From assembly GCA_025200525.1 (NCBI GenBank), contig CM045761.1, forward strand, positions 133,178,223-133,242,222: a stretch of 64,000 nt of DNA, read 5' to 3'. A program made the position numbers and the translations under genes. The notes beneath the pieces are model-generated. The model searched no databases. It saw nothing but the letters and a program-made list of their open reading frames with translations, and was not told the DNA's origin. The stretch comes from Camellia lanceoleosa. Lineage: Eukaryota > Streptophyta > Magnoliopsida > Ericales > Theaceae. Positions 47,893 through 60,660 of this stretch are shown in pieces; within the stretch, counting starts at the first letter, position 1; every line of letters begins with the position of its first letter.

Positions 47893-49179
47893 ACAAAACA
47901 AACAATGCCTAATAAAAAGACTAATTTACCCTCAAATCAAGATTAACCCACCTTAAAAACACGAGTTCGAATTTTTTAAATTTGGAGATCTCAATTTCAC
48001 TTGTAAAATTGACGTATTATGGGATCAACATGTATCTATCTCAATAATCTAAACTGTTTATTTATTATGATAAGTTGAGAAAATTTTGAATGGAAAAAAT
48101 GAAATACATTAGACATAAGTAATCACACAATCAAGTCACATATGGATTATAACAAATAGAAAGTTTATTCTTAAAAAATATGTATGTCATATAAATAAAA
48201 ATGATCTGATATGACAATTGATATTGAATTAATTTGATTTTTTTCATGAATAATTATCTTAATTAGTTGTATGAGATGAATAGTTTAGATTACCAATTCA
48301 AATTTGTCTCATAATAAATTAACATTACCGAGAAATTGAGATATTCAATTTTAATAAATCCGAAATTTAAAAACACAAGGGAAATTCTAATATACACCCT
48401 TTTAAAAAGGGTATATCATATGCACACCTAATTATAGCAATTTTTTTTTTAGCTATGACTAATTTTATTTTTTAGTTATGACGTTATTTTAGTTATAATT
48501 TATAAATTTTTTTAATTATACATCATATTATATTTAATTATAATATTTATTTTTAATTATAACTTAAAAAATTAAAATTATAGCAGTGTGTTTGGTTTCA
48601 GTTTTTTGAATTCACTTTTCTAAAAATTGAATTTTTTGTTTTTCATTTTTTTTTAGTGAATATTTTTAAAATTTTAAGCAATTTTTTTTTTTTTTTTTAC
48701 GTTTTTAAATACACCCTATTTAGATGTATCCAAATAGTAAAATATTTGTGAAAAAATATTTTTAAAAAATTAATAAATTCATAAAAATATTTAAAATGTA
48801 CTGAATTTTTGTAATTTTTTTATATTTTTTGTATTTAGTGAATTTTTTTTAAAAAAATTCACAAATATTATCCTTTTTAAGTATAATTATGTTATGTATA
48901 TCTAAAAATTTTTAAAATATATACTTAAAATATTAAAAAAATTCAATAAAAATACAAAAAATAAAATAATAAAATTTCTAAAAAATAAAGGAAAATTTAC
49001 ATATAAATTCCATCTTGAGAAATGATGATCCATTTAGTCTTAAGGATTTTTTTATAAATCATTTAGTCCCATTAATTTTGAAAAAGTAGATTTAATATAT
49101 TATTTAAAAATTAAATTTACGGTTATACTCTTATTTCTATTATGTTACTTCTTCTTCTTTTTTTCTTTTTTCTTTTTTG
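47893..49179. other. Intergenic, no gene
   Basis: AT-rich, with TTAGTTATGAC/TTAATTATAA-like short repeats at ~48450-48580 and T-runs. No genes. Confidence 0.4.
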
Positions 49180-51060
49180 TGTGTGCTAGAAAGGTAAGGT
49201 ACACAATATATGATAATCAAATTTGGGATAAATTTTTATATAAAAATCTTTTTTATATGGAAAACATTTTAAAAGGAATACAAAAATGACTTAAAATATG
49301 AGATTCTTCAAACATTTCAAAAGGATGTGAGATTTTTAAAACATTTCAAAATGAGTATAAAAACTACCTGGTATGTTTTGGCCAAATTTATAATTTCAAA
49401 GTGTAATACTCCAATATAACACTCAAACGTAATACTCCAAAATAACACTTAAAAAAAAAATTCTTAGTGCAATATCCTAATGTAACACAAAAAAAACTCC
49501 TTATTGTACTTCTTTCAAATGTAACATTCTAATATAACACTCCAAAAAAAAATTTAGTGTAATACTCTAATGTAACACACAAAAAAACTCCTCAATGTAT
49601 TTTTTCCAAACGTAACACTCTAATATAACACTCCAAAAAAACTCCTTAGCGTAACATTCTAATGTAACACACAAAAATTCTTTAGTATAACACTCTAATG
49701 TAACACACACACAAAAAAAATCTTAGTTTATTTTTCCTAAATATAACACTCTAATATAATATTCTAAAAAAACTCATTAGTATAATATTCTAATGTAACA
49801 CACAAAAACTTCTTAGTGTAATATTCTAATATAACACACAAAAACCCCTTAACTCTCGTTTAGCATAAGTTAAACGGGAACTTTTTAGCTAAAATAGTTA
49901 TAAAAAGACAAAATAAGTTTTTTTACCCAATAAGACAAAATATCACATTCAAATTATAATCATTTCATTTTTTCTCTCACAAAAATCAAAAAGTTCATTT
50001 TTTCTCTCACAAAAGTCAAAAAAGTCAAAAGTCTATCCCAAACGAGACTTTTTAGCCCCAGGCTAAAATAGCTAAAAAGCCAACTTACATCCCAAACGTA
50101 ACAACACTTCAATGTAACACTCCAAAAAAAATCGTTAGTGTAACACTTTAATATAACACACAAAAAAAACTTTTTGATATATTTTTCTCAAACATAATAC
50201 TCCAATGTAACACAAAAAAAAAAAATTAGTGTACTTTTCCTAAACGTAACACTCCAATATAACATTGAAAAATAAAAAAGAATGTGAGATTTTTCAAACC
50301 ATTCCAAAAGGAGTACAAATATTCCTTAATAAGTTTTGGATAAATGTATAATTTCAGACTGTAAGTGTTACGTTTGGAAAAAATAAACTAAGAAATTTTT
50401 TTTTGTGTTTTTGTGTATTACATTGGAGCATGTCACGTTAGAGTATTGCGTTTGGAATTACACTAATTGGAGTGTTACGTTTGGAAAAAATACACTAAGA
50501 AATTTTTATTTTTATTTTTTTTGTATTACATTGGAACTTTACGTTTGGAAAAAGTACATCAAAGAGTTTTTTTTTTAATGTTACGTTGTTGCGTTTGGAA
50601 AAAGTATACCAATGAACATTGAAAAATAAAAAAGAATGTGAGATTTTTCAAACAATTCCAAAATGAGTACAAATATTCTTTAGTAAGTTTTGGATAAATA
50701 TATAATTTCAAATTGTGAGTCTTACGTTTAGAAAAAGTAAACTAAGAAATTTTTTTTGGTGTTTTTGTGTTATATTGGAGTATGTCACATTAAAGTATAA
50801 TGTTTGGCATTACACTGATTTGAGTGTTACATTTGGAAAAAGTATAATAAAGAATTTTTATTTTTATTTTTTTGTGTTACATTGGAGCGTTACATTTGGA
50901 AAAAGTACACCAAAAATTTTTTTTTTAATATTACGTTGTTACGCTTGGGAAAAGTATATCAATAAATTTTTTAGTGCGTTACATTAAAGTGTTGCATTAT
51001 TAAAATATTACATTGGAGTGTTAAGTTTTGTTCATAATGTGAGATTTGTTCTAGAGGAAA
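49180..51060. repeat. Degenerate minisatellite with opposed arms
   Basis: The left half (~49395-49850 and 50100-50260) repeats CGTAACACTCCAATATAACA-like units. The right half (50360-51030) repeats the inverse, GAGTGTTACGTTTGGAAAAA-like units. Within the right half a 354-bp unit is directly duplicated (AACATTGAAAAATAAAAAAG at 50261 and 50615). A 'GTTTGGC'-family MITE (~49855-50100) splits the left half. Confidence 0.8.
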
Positions 51061-51619
51061 AATCCAAAATTTTTATAATGCAAATTGCCTAATGTGTAAT
51101 TTTACATTTTAAGAAACACACTTTTATCCCTAAAAAATTAAATCCAAACATGTAAGTGACTACCATTTAATGTAATTTTCACTTTAATGGGAACTTTGAA
51201 TTCATTTATATATATATATATATATATATAAACAGTTCATAAAATCACATTTTAAAACTTATTAGTGCCCAAAAATAAATTTTGAAAACTTGGGGTGTGT
51301 TTGATTTGTGTTTTGAGATAAATTTAAAAAAAAAAAATTAAGAGAGAGAGTTTAGAAAATTTTTGTTTTGTTTGGTTATATATTTTTAAAATAGTTTTGG
51401 AGTTTAGAAATTTAGGATGATTTGATATTTTATTGTAGTTAAGTAAATATGTGTGAGAGAAAAAATTATTGAAAATGAGAGAGAAGAAAAAAAAAAGTGA
51501 TTGATTGATATATAATAGAGAAAATTAATTTTAAATTTTTTTTGAAAAAGTTTAAAACTAAACACGTTTTTAAAAAATTACTTCCAAAAACATATTTTAA
51601 AACGAGTTAGGTTAGGGAT

Positions 51620-51795
51620 TCCAAATAAATTATTTAATATTTTACCAAATCTCTTACATGAATGTGGGACCACACAAATCACATTTGTGTGGTCACACTC
51701 ATATAAGAGATTTGGTAAAATATTTAATAATTTATTTGTGTGATCACACCTATATAAGAGATTTGGTAAAATATTTAATAATTTATTTGGGGGTA
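51620..51795. repeat. Hairpin plus direct repeat upstream of protease 2
   Basis: TTTACCAAATCTCTTA (left) is inverse to TAAGAGATTTGGTAAA, which occurs twice (~51705 and ~51755). Each right copy is followed by ATATTTAATAATTTATTT. TGTGTGGTCACAC/TGTGTGATCACAC palindromes lie between them. Confidence 0.8.
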
Positions 51796-51959
51796 CAAAG
51801 TGTTTTTTCTTTTTTAAAACACCAAACGCACCCTTTGTTTTTCTTTTTAATTATAAAATGCAGCACAAAGTTTTCTAATCAATATTAATGAGTGTGCGCC
51901 ATACTGTTTCCGAATCAAATATTACGCGCTTCTTGTCGCGGGCTCAGCGAAGCTTCCAA

Positions 51960-51969
51960 AGTCCAAACC

Positions 51970-52003
<34 letters not shown>

Positions 52004-52180
52004 CTATATATATGTATATATATCTTGGAACGTAGACGCTGTCAAACAAGTGATCAGAAAATTTGGTGGGCTTGGGTCTAGTCGTTGAAATTTCTGTGTC
52101 TGTATGAGCATTTTCTGATTAAAACTTTTTGAGGCCTTTCTGGGTTTCTGAATCTGATCACCCATACAAAATCAGTCAAG
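51960..52180 (+). promoter_or_regulatory. Core promoter/5' leader of protease 2
   Basis: A (CT)n stretch (~51972-52000) precedes CTCTATATATATGTATATAT (~52002-52021), a TATA-like tract. The ATG is at 52181. Confidence 0.5.
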
Positions 52181-55100
52181 ATGGATGAGAGAAAGAAAGG
52201 AACGCCATCAATGGGGGTGATTTTCTGTGCTCTGTTCTTGACTGCAACGTTTCAAGTTTGTTTCTCGGCTGCCAAACAGCTTCAAAGTAACATGACGAGG
52301 CAGACCCAATCGCCCAATCGTTTTGGATCCTCCTTGGTTTTTCCTGTTCAAGGAGATGTCTATCCAAATGGGTATGTGTTGCTCAATCATTTTGAGTTCC
52401 ATTCAATACGCTTAGTTGAATTTGTGTGTATTTATTACATAAACATTGTATAATCTTTATGTAGATTTTATGTTTGGTAATTAATTAAATTGTTGGGATT
52501 TCTGGGATTGTGTAGTTTGTCTGGAATAGCTTCTTTTTTTAATTCATCATTTTGTCTATATATTGTTTTCTCAATTTCCTAGAAAATTTTATGACCCATT
52601 TCCATGTACAAATTATTTTGCTGCTTTAAAAAAAAAAAAAATTACATTCAAGCTTTTGGATTTGGTACGATTTTGGCATAATTACTTGAAGGTTGTTATA
52701 AGATTCCCAGAATTAGAAAAGGGTTGCCACTAGTCGTGTCTAGTAGATAGATTATAGGATTGGAGATTCATATTTCAATTAGATTTTCCCAAGTTTATGG
52801 ACATGAAGAAGCTTTTAGAATTGAGTAAACAATGCTTTGGTCATGTAAGACTATAATTAATTGATCCATATGTTTTTTTTTTTTTTTTTGACACCATTGT
52901 TATACTAAACTGGAATAGCTGATAGTTTTTCTTTATGCTAACATGAATGATTATCTATGTACCCCCCAATTCATTACCAAGTTGCACTTACGTTCTCAAT
53001 TTTGTAATTTCATCATTAGTTGTATTTGATTAGTGGATAATTCATTATTTAATTACTCTTGATATGATTCCTTTGAAATGTACCAAAGTTGTAACTTTGA
53101 TTGAGGCTTTGTTATGATCAGTTGAGTGGTTGGGGGGGGGGGGGGGGGGGGGGGGTGGTGTGTGTGTGGGTGTTTTAAGAGATAAATTAAGTCTTACTTC
53201 AACCAGATATCCAGCTGATATTTCTCAGAATTGTATCTCCCTGCAATTGATTTTCTATGTACATTTTTCATTGATTGATTGAAATTCATGAAATTTTCAT
53301 TATAATGCCTTTTTCTATCATCAATCCAAATATGCAGGTTCTTTTATGCCACCATATATATAGGGAACCCACCAAAGCCCTACTATCTTGATATTGACAC
53401 CGGCAGTGATCTTACGTGGGTCCAATGTGCAGCTGCACCAAGTGCCAAATTGCTTAAGGTAACAATTTTTGTTTTTATTTTCCTATAAATACCCAAATAA
53501 CTATTCTTCATCCTTTCCTCATCGTTTCTCTCTCTGTCTCTCTCCGTGCGCACACTCATACTTCTAAATGCAGTCCCCTCACAATCCATACAAGCCGAAC
53601 AATAACGCATTGCTCTGCAAGGACCCATTATGTCCCTTTGTTGACCAACCAACATGCAAGGCACCAAATGATCAATGTGACTACGAGGTTGAGTATGCTG
53701 ACACTGGTTCATCTCTTGGTGTGCTGGTTCGGGACTCCTTTGCCCTAAAATTCACAAATGGTTCTACTTATAAACCCTCTATGGCCTTTGGGTATGTAAT
53801 ATGTATTTTTTGTTTGTTCCCCTGACCTGAATAAACCTTTATTCGAAATTTGTTGTCAACAAATATTTAATGGGTGAAACATATCTGCAAAAAGCTTTTA
53901 TACTCTGTGCTTTTCGGTTCAGTTTAATTAGCACTTTGGGACTTATGTTTATTAAAATGAGTTGTCAAAATTTTGTATTGCTTAAAGCCTCATAACAAAA
54001 TATTCATTACTTCGACTTAATTTATTTGTCATGAATCTGATCCACTCATTTCTTATCTGCAGATGTGGATACGATCAAGAGTTTTCAGGTCCATTTCCTC
54101 CTCCTTATGTAGACGGAGTGCTCGGCCTTGCCAAAGGCAAATCGAATGTCGTGTCACAGCTACGCAGTTTTGACCTAGTAAGGAATGTGATTGGCCATTG
54201 TTTCAGTGGGCAAGGGAAAGGATATCTCTCCTTTGGAGATGATCTCTTGCCTTCTGGACTTGTCTGGGCACCAATGTTGCCCAATTCCTTGTGAGTTAGC
54301 ACTCCCATAAAACTACTCTTGGCATGTATTTCTTTAGATCGCCCTACTAATGATTTATTTCAGGAACCACTATGTGTTAGGACCAGTGGACCTCCTCTTC
54401 GGTCAGAAGGCTTCCGGTGCCAATGGTCTTTCAGTAATTTTTGACAGCGGGAGTACCTACACTTACCTCAATCCCCAAGCTTACCAAGCCACACTTTCCC
54501 TGGTGAGTTGGTATTTGGTAACTGGGCTGTTTGCTGCAGCCTAAGTTACACGGACGCGGGTACGAGGATCGGGTGCGGGTGCGTATCTAGGGGTCGGACA
54601 CTTCAAAATTAAAAATTAAGGATACGTGGATACGTTAAATATATATATATTTTTAAATATAGTTATTAAGATGAGTTATATTATATAAATAACAAATAAT
54701 TATTTTACATATATGTGTTTATTTATTTTTGTTAATATATATAAGTGTATATTATCTTATAAATATATTATAAGATCGACTGGAGAGAGAGTCGTCTGGG
54801 GCTTCGATCGACTGGAACGACTGACGGAGTGTCCGATCGAGAATAGAGGAATCCGACACGGAGTGTCATGTCGACACGGGTACTTCGCCCCAAAGTGGCA
54901 AGTCCATGTAACAGAGGCTGCAGCTTATAAACGCTGCTACTAGGTTTTTTTTGTTTGGGAGTCTGTGCTAGAACGTTTAATGCAGTTTCTGCTTATAGCT
55001 TAGAAGGTAGAAATAGTTTAAATAAGTTGAAAAAAAAAAATGATTATTTGAAAGTTGTGTAAGAGGTGCTTTTAACTTCTACTTTTTGAATATCAATTTC

Positions 55101-55884
55101 AACTTGAGAAAAGCTACACCAAACAGTCCCGACAAATACAGCTTTCCTTCTTTGTGAGAAACTAATCAGTGATAGTGTCTTCAGATAAAGACAGCATTAT
55201 TGGGGAAGCAGTTGAGTGCAGTAAAGGATGGAAACCTCCCGGTCTGTTGGAAAGGTGCAAAACCGTTTCAATCCATTGATGCTGTCAAGAACTACTTCAG
55301 TCCCTTGGTATTGAGCTTTAAAAATGCCAAGAATGTCGGTTTTGTAATCCCACCCGAAGCTTATCTCCTTGTCACTGTGAGCACCTCTTGAGACCGTTTT
55401 ACTCATTATTTTGGAACAAAATAGAACAAATTGTGCTTTAAGGCTGTGCTTAGATCAAGGATTTGAGGAAGGTTTTGGAGAGGGAATGGAAATATGAAGG
55501 GAAACATGAATGAAATACAAGCTATATTTTTGCCACATTCCTTTCTCTCTCCAAATCTCTCTTTAAATCCTAAATCCAAAACACAGCCTAAAGATGATAC
55601 TAAACAAGCTGTTCCTGTGCAGTCTAAAGGCAACGTGTGCTTGGGGATATTGAATGGAGCGGATGCAAAATTGGGAAATTCAAATATAATTGGAGGTACG
55701 AAAAATACAAAAAGAACAAATTTCAGATACATGAAAGTTTATTTACACAGTATAACCCTCAATTTTTATATTTTTTTGGCATTTCACAGATATTTCGTTT
55801 CAAGACAAATTGGTGGTTTATGACAACGAGAGACAGATGATTGGATGGACTCCTTCTAACTGCAACAAGCTTCCCAAGCCTTGA
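52181..55884 (+). CDS. Nucellin-like A1 aspartyl protease 2 (8 exons)
   Basis: A second pepsin-type peptidase, paralogous to the gene at 26419. Exons: 52181-52371, 53338-53458, 53574-53791, 54063-54290, 54364-54502, 55185-55376, 55623-55695, 55790-55884. They total 1257 nt (418 codons plus stop), all with GT-AG introns in phase. The hydrophobic N-terminal segment GVIFCALFLTATFQVCF suggests a signal peptide. Catalytic motifs are DTGS (Asp84) and DSGST (Asp280). YADTGSSLG is the flap region, and GVLGLAKGK, NVIGHCF and VVYDNERQMIGW follow. As in its paralogue, the cysteines expected after WVQC are replaced (CAAAPSAK). Introns 5 and 6 hold transposon-like inserts. The two genes share intron positions and phases for the first seven introns and lie in the same direction, so they arose by duplication. 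Substrate unknown. Confidence 0.93.
53132..53155. repeat. 24-base G run in intron 1 of protease 2
   Basis: 24 consecutive G residues, then GGTG/TG repeats. Runs of this length are G-quadruplex-prone and error-prone in sequencing, so the exact length is doubtful. Confidence 0.9.
54542..54915. mobile_element. TIR element in intron 5 of protease 2
   Basis: Ends are AAGTTACACGGACGCGGGTA and CAAGTCCATGTAACAG (inverse), with GGTCGGACAC- and TCCGACACGG-type motifs inside. GCTGCAGC occurs near both flanks. No ORF of note. Confidence 0.6.
55441..55590. mobile_element. Small MITE in intron 6 of protease 2
   Basis: AGGCTGTGCTTAGATC with AAGGATTTGAG on the left, and inverse CTAAATCCAAAACACAGCCT on the right. 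Length ~150 bp, directly before exon 7. Confidence 0.7.
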
Positions 55885-57859
55885 ACTGTTTTTTTTTTTT
55901 TTTTTTTTTGGGGGGGGGGGGGTTAGTTATCCTTCTTTTCAATATGAGTTTAGAGCGGTCATTTAGTTGAAATTATATTTTCTTGGTTGTCATTATAATA
56001 AAGGTTGTTTCTCTGCTTTGGGTAGCCGTGTTGAGTATATTAACAGATCATTGGCCTCCATTTAGATGCTTCCAGAGAAGAGGCTGAAAAATAAAAGGCT
56101 ATCAAGGCAATACAGATGCTTGTTACAAGAAAACATTCATATATGATGATCGCCTTGATGACTTTTTCCTGTAATCAACTTAGTGAATATGAGAAATAAG
56201 ATTGATCATCAGGGTTCTATATAAGAGTTACATTTGAAGTTAACTGACCGAGATAGATGAATTTGCATACTTTTTTTGTAGGACTAGTCTGTTGTCATTC
56301 ATTTTTAGCTGGGAATCATTTCCAGCTGCTTCTCTCTCTCTCTCTGTGTTGATTTCTGTTTTGTGCAAGCTGGGAGAGGCAGATAGAGAAGGGAGTGTTC
56401 TGGTGAAAAAAAAAGGAAATTTGAAGCAAGTGTGGGGGGACATTAGTGTCATTTCCGTTGTTGACAACATATATCGCACTGTAGTCCTTTGCATAGAGCA
56501 GTTTGCATGACTTTGCGAGTTTATAAATGATTGAATCTCCTCTGCCATCCCCTAGTTGTGTGATTTGGAATAGTCTCATCTATAACAAATTAGAACTTGA
56601 TCATTTGATTTATCAAGTGGTGTTCAATCTTTTTAATTGAGTTTTTTTATTAAAGTTCTTCTACTTGTACAAAAATTAATTGCAGAATCAGACATAACTC
56701 TCTTACACGGTTGTCTACATTGAAGTTGTCCTAAGATGCATAATGCATATAACAAACTTTGGTTTGGTGCTAAAGTAACAGTGAGGACTTGTTTGATTGG
56801 TAGAATTAATAATAAAAAGATTAATAATTTATATAATTAATGTAGGATTAGATATCCAATTGGATTAGTTGGATAAATAGTTTTCTCCTGTCCACCTTTG
56901 TTTTGCAATGGACATGAAATATATAATCTCAATTATATGTTTTTATTGCATTATCAGTTGTGGGATGATTAAAAAATTAGTCAATTTTGTTAAATAGAAT
57001 GTCCATTGAAGTCTAATTTGAATAACAAAAATTACAACCAAACATTGAACTGTGAGTTTTATGAATTAATAATTTTAATCATACGTTATAATATGTCTAA
57101 TCAAACAGTCTTGAATGTATTTTTTATTCTCTGTTTAGATTGGTCAGAATTATGAGAAGTTATGACAAAATCTTATTAATTTTATAATTTAACCAATTAG
57201 TCTGAACTTTTGTTTAATCTTTCATTCAATAGTCCCCAATATGGGAATACCATGTGAATGAATTATTTATCTAAACTCTAATTTTCTTAATCAAATATAA
57301 AATAATGTATTTATTGATTTCCATTTAATAGCCCCAAACAAAAGCGACCTTAGCAACTAGTATTTATCATGGGCCTTTTTGTTTGGTACATCAGGAAACG
57401 TTCAGAATTGATGTTGGGCCAGGCCCAGCTTTGAATTACAAGTGTTCCCAAGTCCAGTAGGCTTGGCCGATGTTGGGCCAGACCGACGTTGGTTGACGAC
57501 TCCACCATGTTTGGTTTTGAACTTTAATATTATTTTTAAATTTTTTATTTTTCGTATGTTTAAATTTTTATTGAAATTTTTTTACATTTTAATTAATCAT
57601 TTTTACTTTTTTAGATCTATTTAATCCAAATACATTTAAAAATTTAAATACTTATGAAAAAATTTATATATAAAAAAAAATTGCTAAATACAAAAAACTA
57701 CTAAAAATTAAATATATTTTTTGTATTTAGTATAAATAAATAAATTTCTTCATAAATATTTTATTTTTGAAAGTGCATTAGATTAAGTGTATCAAAAAGT
57801 AATAAAATGTTATTAAAATACGAATTTTTTTTGCTAAAGACAATACGAAAAACAAAAAA
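55885..57859. other. 3' flank of protease 2 and intergenic sequence
   Basis: A T22-G12 run follows the stop codon (55889-55922). AATAAAGG (~55998) may be the polyadenylation signal. Further right is AT-rich sequence with a GGGCCAGGCCCAGC-type patch (~57417-57485). No gene recognised. Confidence 0.4.
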
Positions 57860-60105
57860 CTCAAAAACAGAATGACAATCTAAAATGACCCAATTTAAAT
57901 CCCACACGATTTCCACCCCATATCGAAGTTCTTTCAGCATGCAAATCCTTCTTTCTTGCTATCCACAGAATAGCAAATTGGATGTGCTGTTGCAAACTGT
58001 GACAGGCTTCCCAAGTCCTGAAAATCTCTTTCATTTTCTCACCTCCACATAAAAACTCAGCTGAGGGCATTCTCACCGGGTTTTTCTCTTCGCTTGGTTT
58101 TCTACAGCATCGATCGTGAAGGGATTTCTAAGCCTCATCTTAGTAGAGCCTTCTTCTGCAACTCATGGTTTGGGAAAAGAATAAGCTGGGCAGCAAAAGG
58201 AGCTCAAAATAAAAAATCAAAAATAGCATAATGCAATTATACATGACAAATACATACAATTGTTCAGTCATAGGAGGTTCATGAGAGTTTTTTGTTCTAC
58301 TGTCACGGTAGGACATGTACATCAAGGGTATATCCCAAATACAAAGGCAATACAAATTTTATAAGAGGATGTCTATGTTATACAGTCACTTGGTCCCATT
58401 CTCACTACAAGTTAGCTGCACAATCTTTAGCTTCCAACAAGTTCATCTCCATTGTTGTTGGTTGCACAAAATAACCGAGGACCACAGACCTCTTCGAGAC
58501 ATGAATGGTTATCGTTCTGAATTTACTGTACAGGAATGCATTCGACCTACATAATACCTGTGAGATATGCCAAAAGGGAAGATCATCAGATGGATCACAC
58601 TTGCACATAATCTATTTATTTAAGATTGTTTCTCATCAGATAGAAGCATATACACCATTTCCTCACTATTCTAGAAAACAATGATTATTCAGATATACCA
58701 AGCATGCATGGAATGGAAGAAAGATGACAGCCACAAAGAAACAATTATGGCGGCCTATTTACTCACTCACTGTATGGTGCCTCAGTTTCATGGTTTTTTA
58801 ATTCTACAAGAACGCAAATTAAGGTTGACTACACATTTTCTGCAGCAACAATTCATATATACATTCTTTACTCTTTGTTTTTCTTTGTTTCTTTTTCGGG
58901 GTTCCTTTCAGGTACACGTACAAAAGACAGGAAAATGCTCAACTGCACTCAGATCATCAATAAGGTACACAGTAACCCCAATGGATACCACAAGGAAATT
59001 CCTTTATGCCTCAAATACAAACACATTGTGAGGTTCCAAGTCCACACGGCTAACATTTCGGTTCCATAAAATTACAATTAATTCTCACAATGTCTGGAAC
59101 TTCAAAGAAGTTCGAACTAGAACCAAAACTTGGGCTTCCCATGAGCTAGTTCGAGAGAAGGCATCAAAGTGAAACAATTTGATTGAAGCTCATACATATC
59201 AGAACTGTTGGATACGAGCCCAAAATAATTAAGTAAGATGTCTCAAATTGAAGTCATTTTTTCATACATGTTAACAGAGATTCAATTCAGTAAACAATTA
59301 AGCCATAGAACATTGACTCAAGATTCATAGGTGTCTAGGTACAGGTAATTTATCATGTTAAGATCAAATTAAAATACCACCTGACATAGGAGCCCAGTGA
59401 CTCCCCAGACAAGAAACAAAGGTGGTGAATTAGTAGTTACATCTGTATCCATATATGCATTTCAATACAAATTTGAAAGGGAATGAAATGGACAAATTTG
59501 CTTATGAAACAAGTTAATTTAATACAAATGTCTAAACAACCTTTCATGTATTCGACAGCTCAGAAAATATCAATTTTATTTTCACCAACATTTGCAAAAC
59601 TATAAAAGCATAATTATTGTGTCCATTTGCTAGGGAAGCCATGAATGTGGACTCACCTATGCATCAGAATCTCCACTCCAGCATGTTAGAAGGCATGATT
59701 TGAGAACTACATATCATAAACCAGAGAATATTAGCCATAAGGAAAATATATGTAAAAAAAATTATTATATAAATAAAAATTTAAAAAAAAAAAAAAAAAA
59801 AAAGAAGGCAACAAAGTAATTTAGAAGATGGCGTGGAATTGTAGATGAAACTGCCATGACACATATCAAGGCTCAAAATAAACTTCATGTCACATAATCC
59901 AAGGATTACAAATGTGACCTTGAAGCCAAAGTAGTTTAGAAGTCACAACAACTGATGATTAAATGCAGATAAAGGGCACAGATTGAGAAGTATTATATTG
60001 CAGTTAACATTTCAGCAGGAGACAGTACAGTACTGTCAAAAATGGAATGCCAAAACTCAAGAAACAAAATGAAGTTAATAATATAAAAGATGATACTTAT
60101 GATGC
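57860..60105. other. Possible 3' exons/UTR of the KIN-7 gene; unresolved
   Basis: Base composition here is less AT-extreme than the intergenic DNA, and the - strand carries a few open stretches (e.g. 58608-58405, ending AKDCAANL). The last exon or exons of the kinesin must lie downstream of 61285, perhaps here. I found no RING-finger cysteine pattern, which some KIN-7 proteins end with, and cannot place the stop. Confidence 0.3.
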
Positions 60106-60660
60106 TTTTTTTTTTTTTTTTCAAAAGCAATGAAGAATTTTATTAAGCATAAGCAAGAAAAAAGAGAGGACAAGGAGTCCTCATACAAGGAAAGAAATCA
60201 AAACAAAAATCAGGAAATAACAAGAAAAATCCAATCACTAAGGATGGCAAATAGCAGCCTAATCCCTAGAAATCAAGAAAAATGGAACTCCTTTAGAAGG
60301 AAGAGGCACAAAAGCCCAAAACGAAGCCAAATATCCCGCCTTATCCCATAGAGATTCTGCATCTGACTCCTTTCCGTCAAAGATCCATACATATCTCTCT
60401 AGCCAAATAGACCAAAAGATAGCTAAAACAATACAAAACCACAATGTTTTGGCTCTCTTATTGCAACCAAACCATTCAAACCTAACAAGAAGCATGTGTG
60501 TGCACTCCCTCGGAGCAACCCACTAATCATCACACAGACCAAAAAGATGCTGCCATAATAAAAGGGCCACCAGACAATGGAGAAATAAATGATCCAGTCT
60601 TCTCATTATAAGAAATCATAATCTGTAAATTTTCACCAAGCACTTGCACTTCTAAAGTTT
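60106..60660 (-). pseudogene. 5'-truncated LINE, zf-RVT/3' end fragment
   Basis: On the - strand: RRLDHLFLHC, LLLWQHLFG, then after one in-frame stop FEWFGCNKRAKTLWFCIV and FWSIWLERYVWIFDGKES. This is the conserved zinc-binding C-terminal region of plant LINE reverse transcriptase polyproteins. A T-run at ~60106-60121 on the + strand is its poly(A) tail. The RT domain is absent because of 5' truncation, so it is dead. It lies downstream of the last recognised kinesin exon. Confidence 0.8.

Noticed and set aside
52176..52402. - strand frames over protease 2 exon 1
   Set aside because: Antisense shadows of a well-supported exon.
58405..58608. Last exon of KIN-7 (ending AKDCAANL)
   Set aside because: Open and could follow an acceptor in phase, but I cannot match it to the family, so it is left unresolved.
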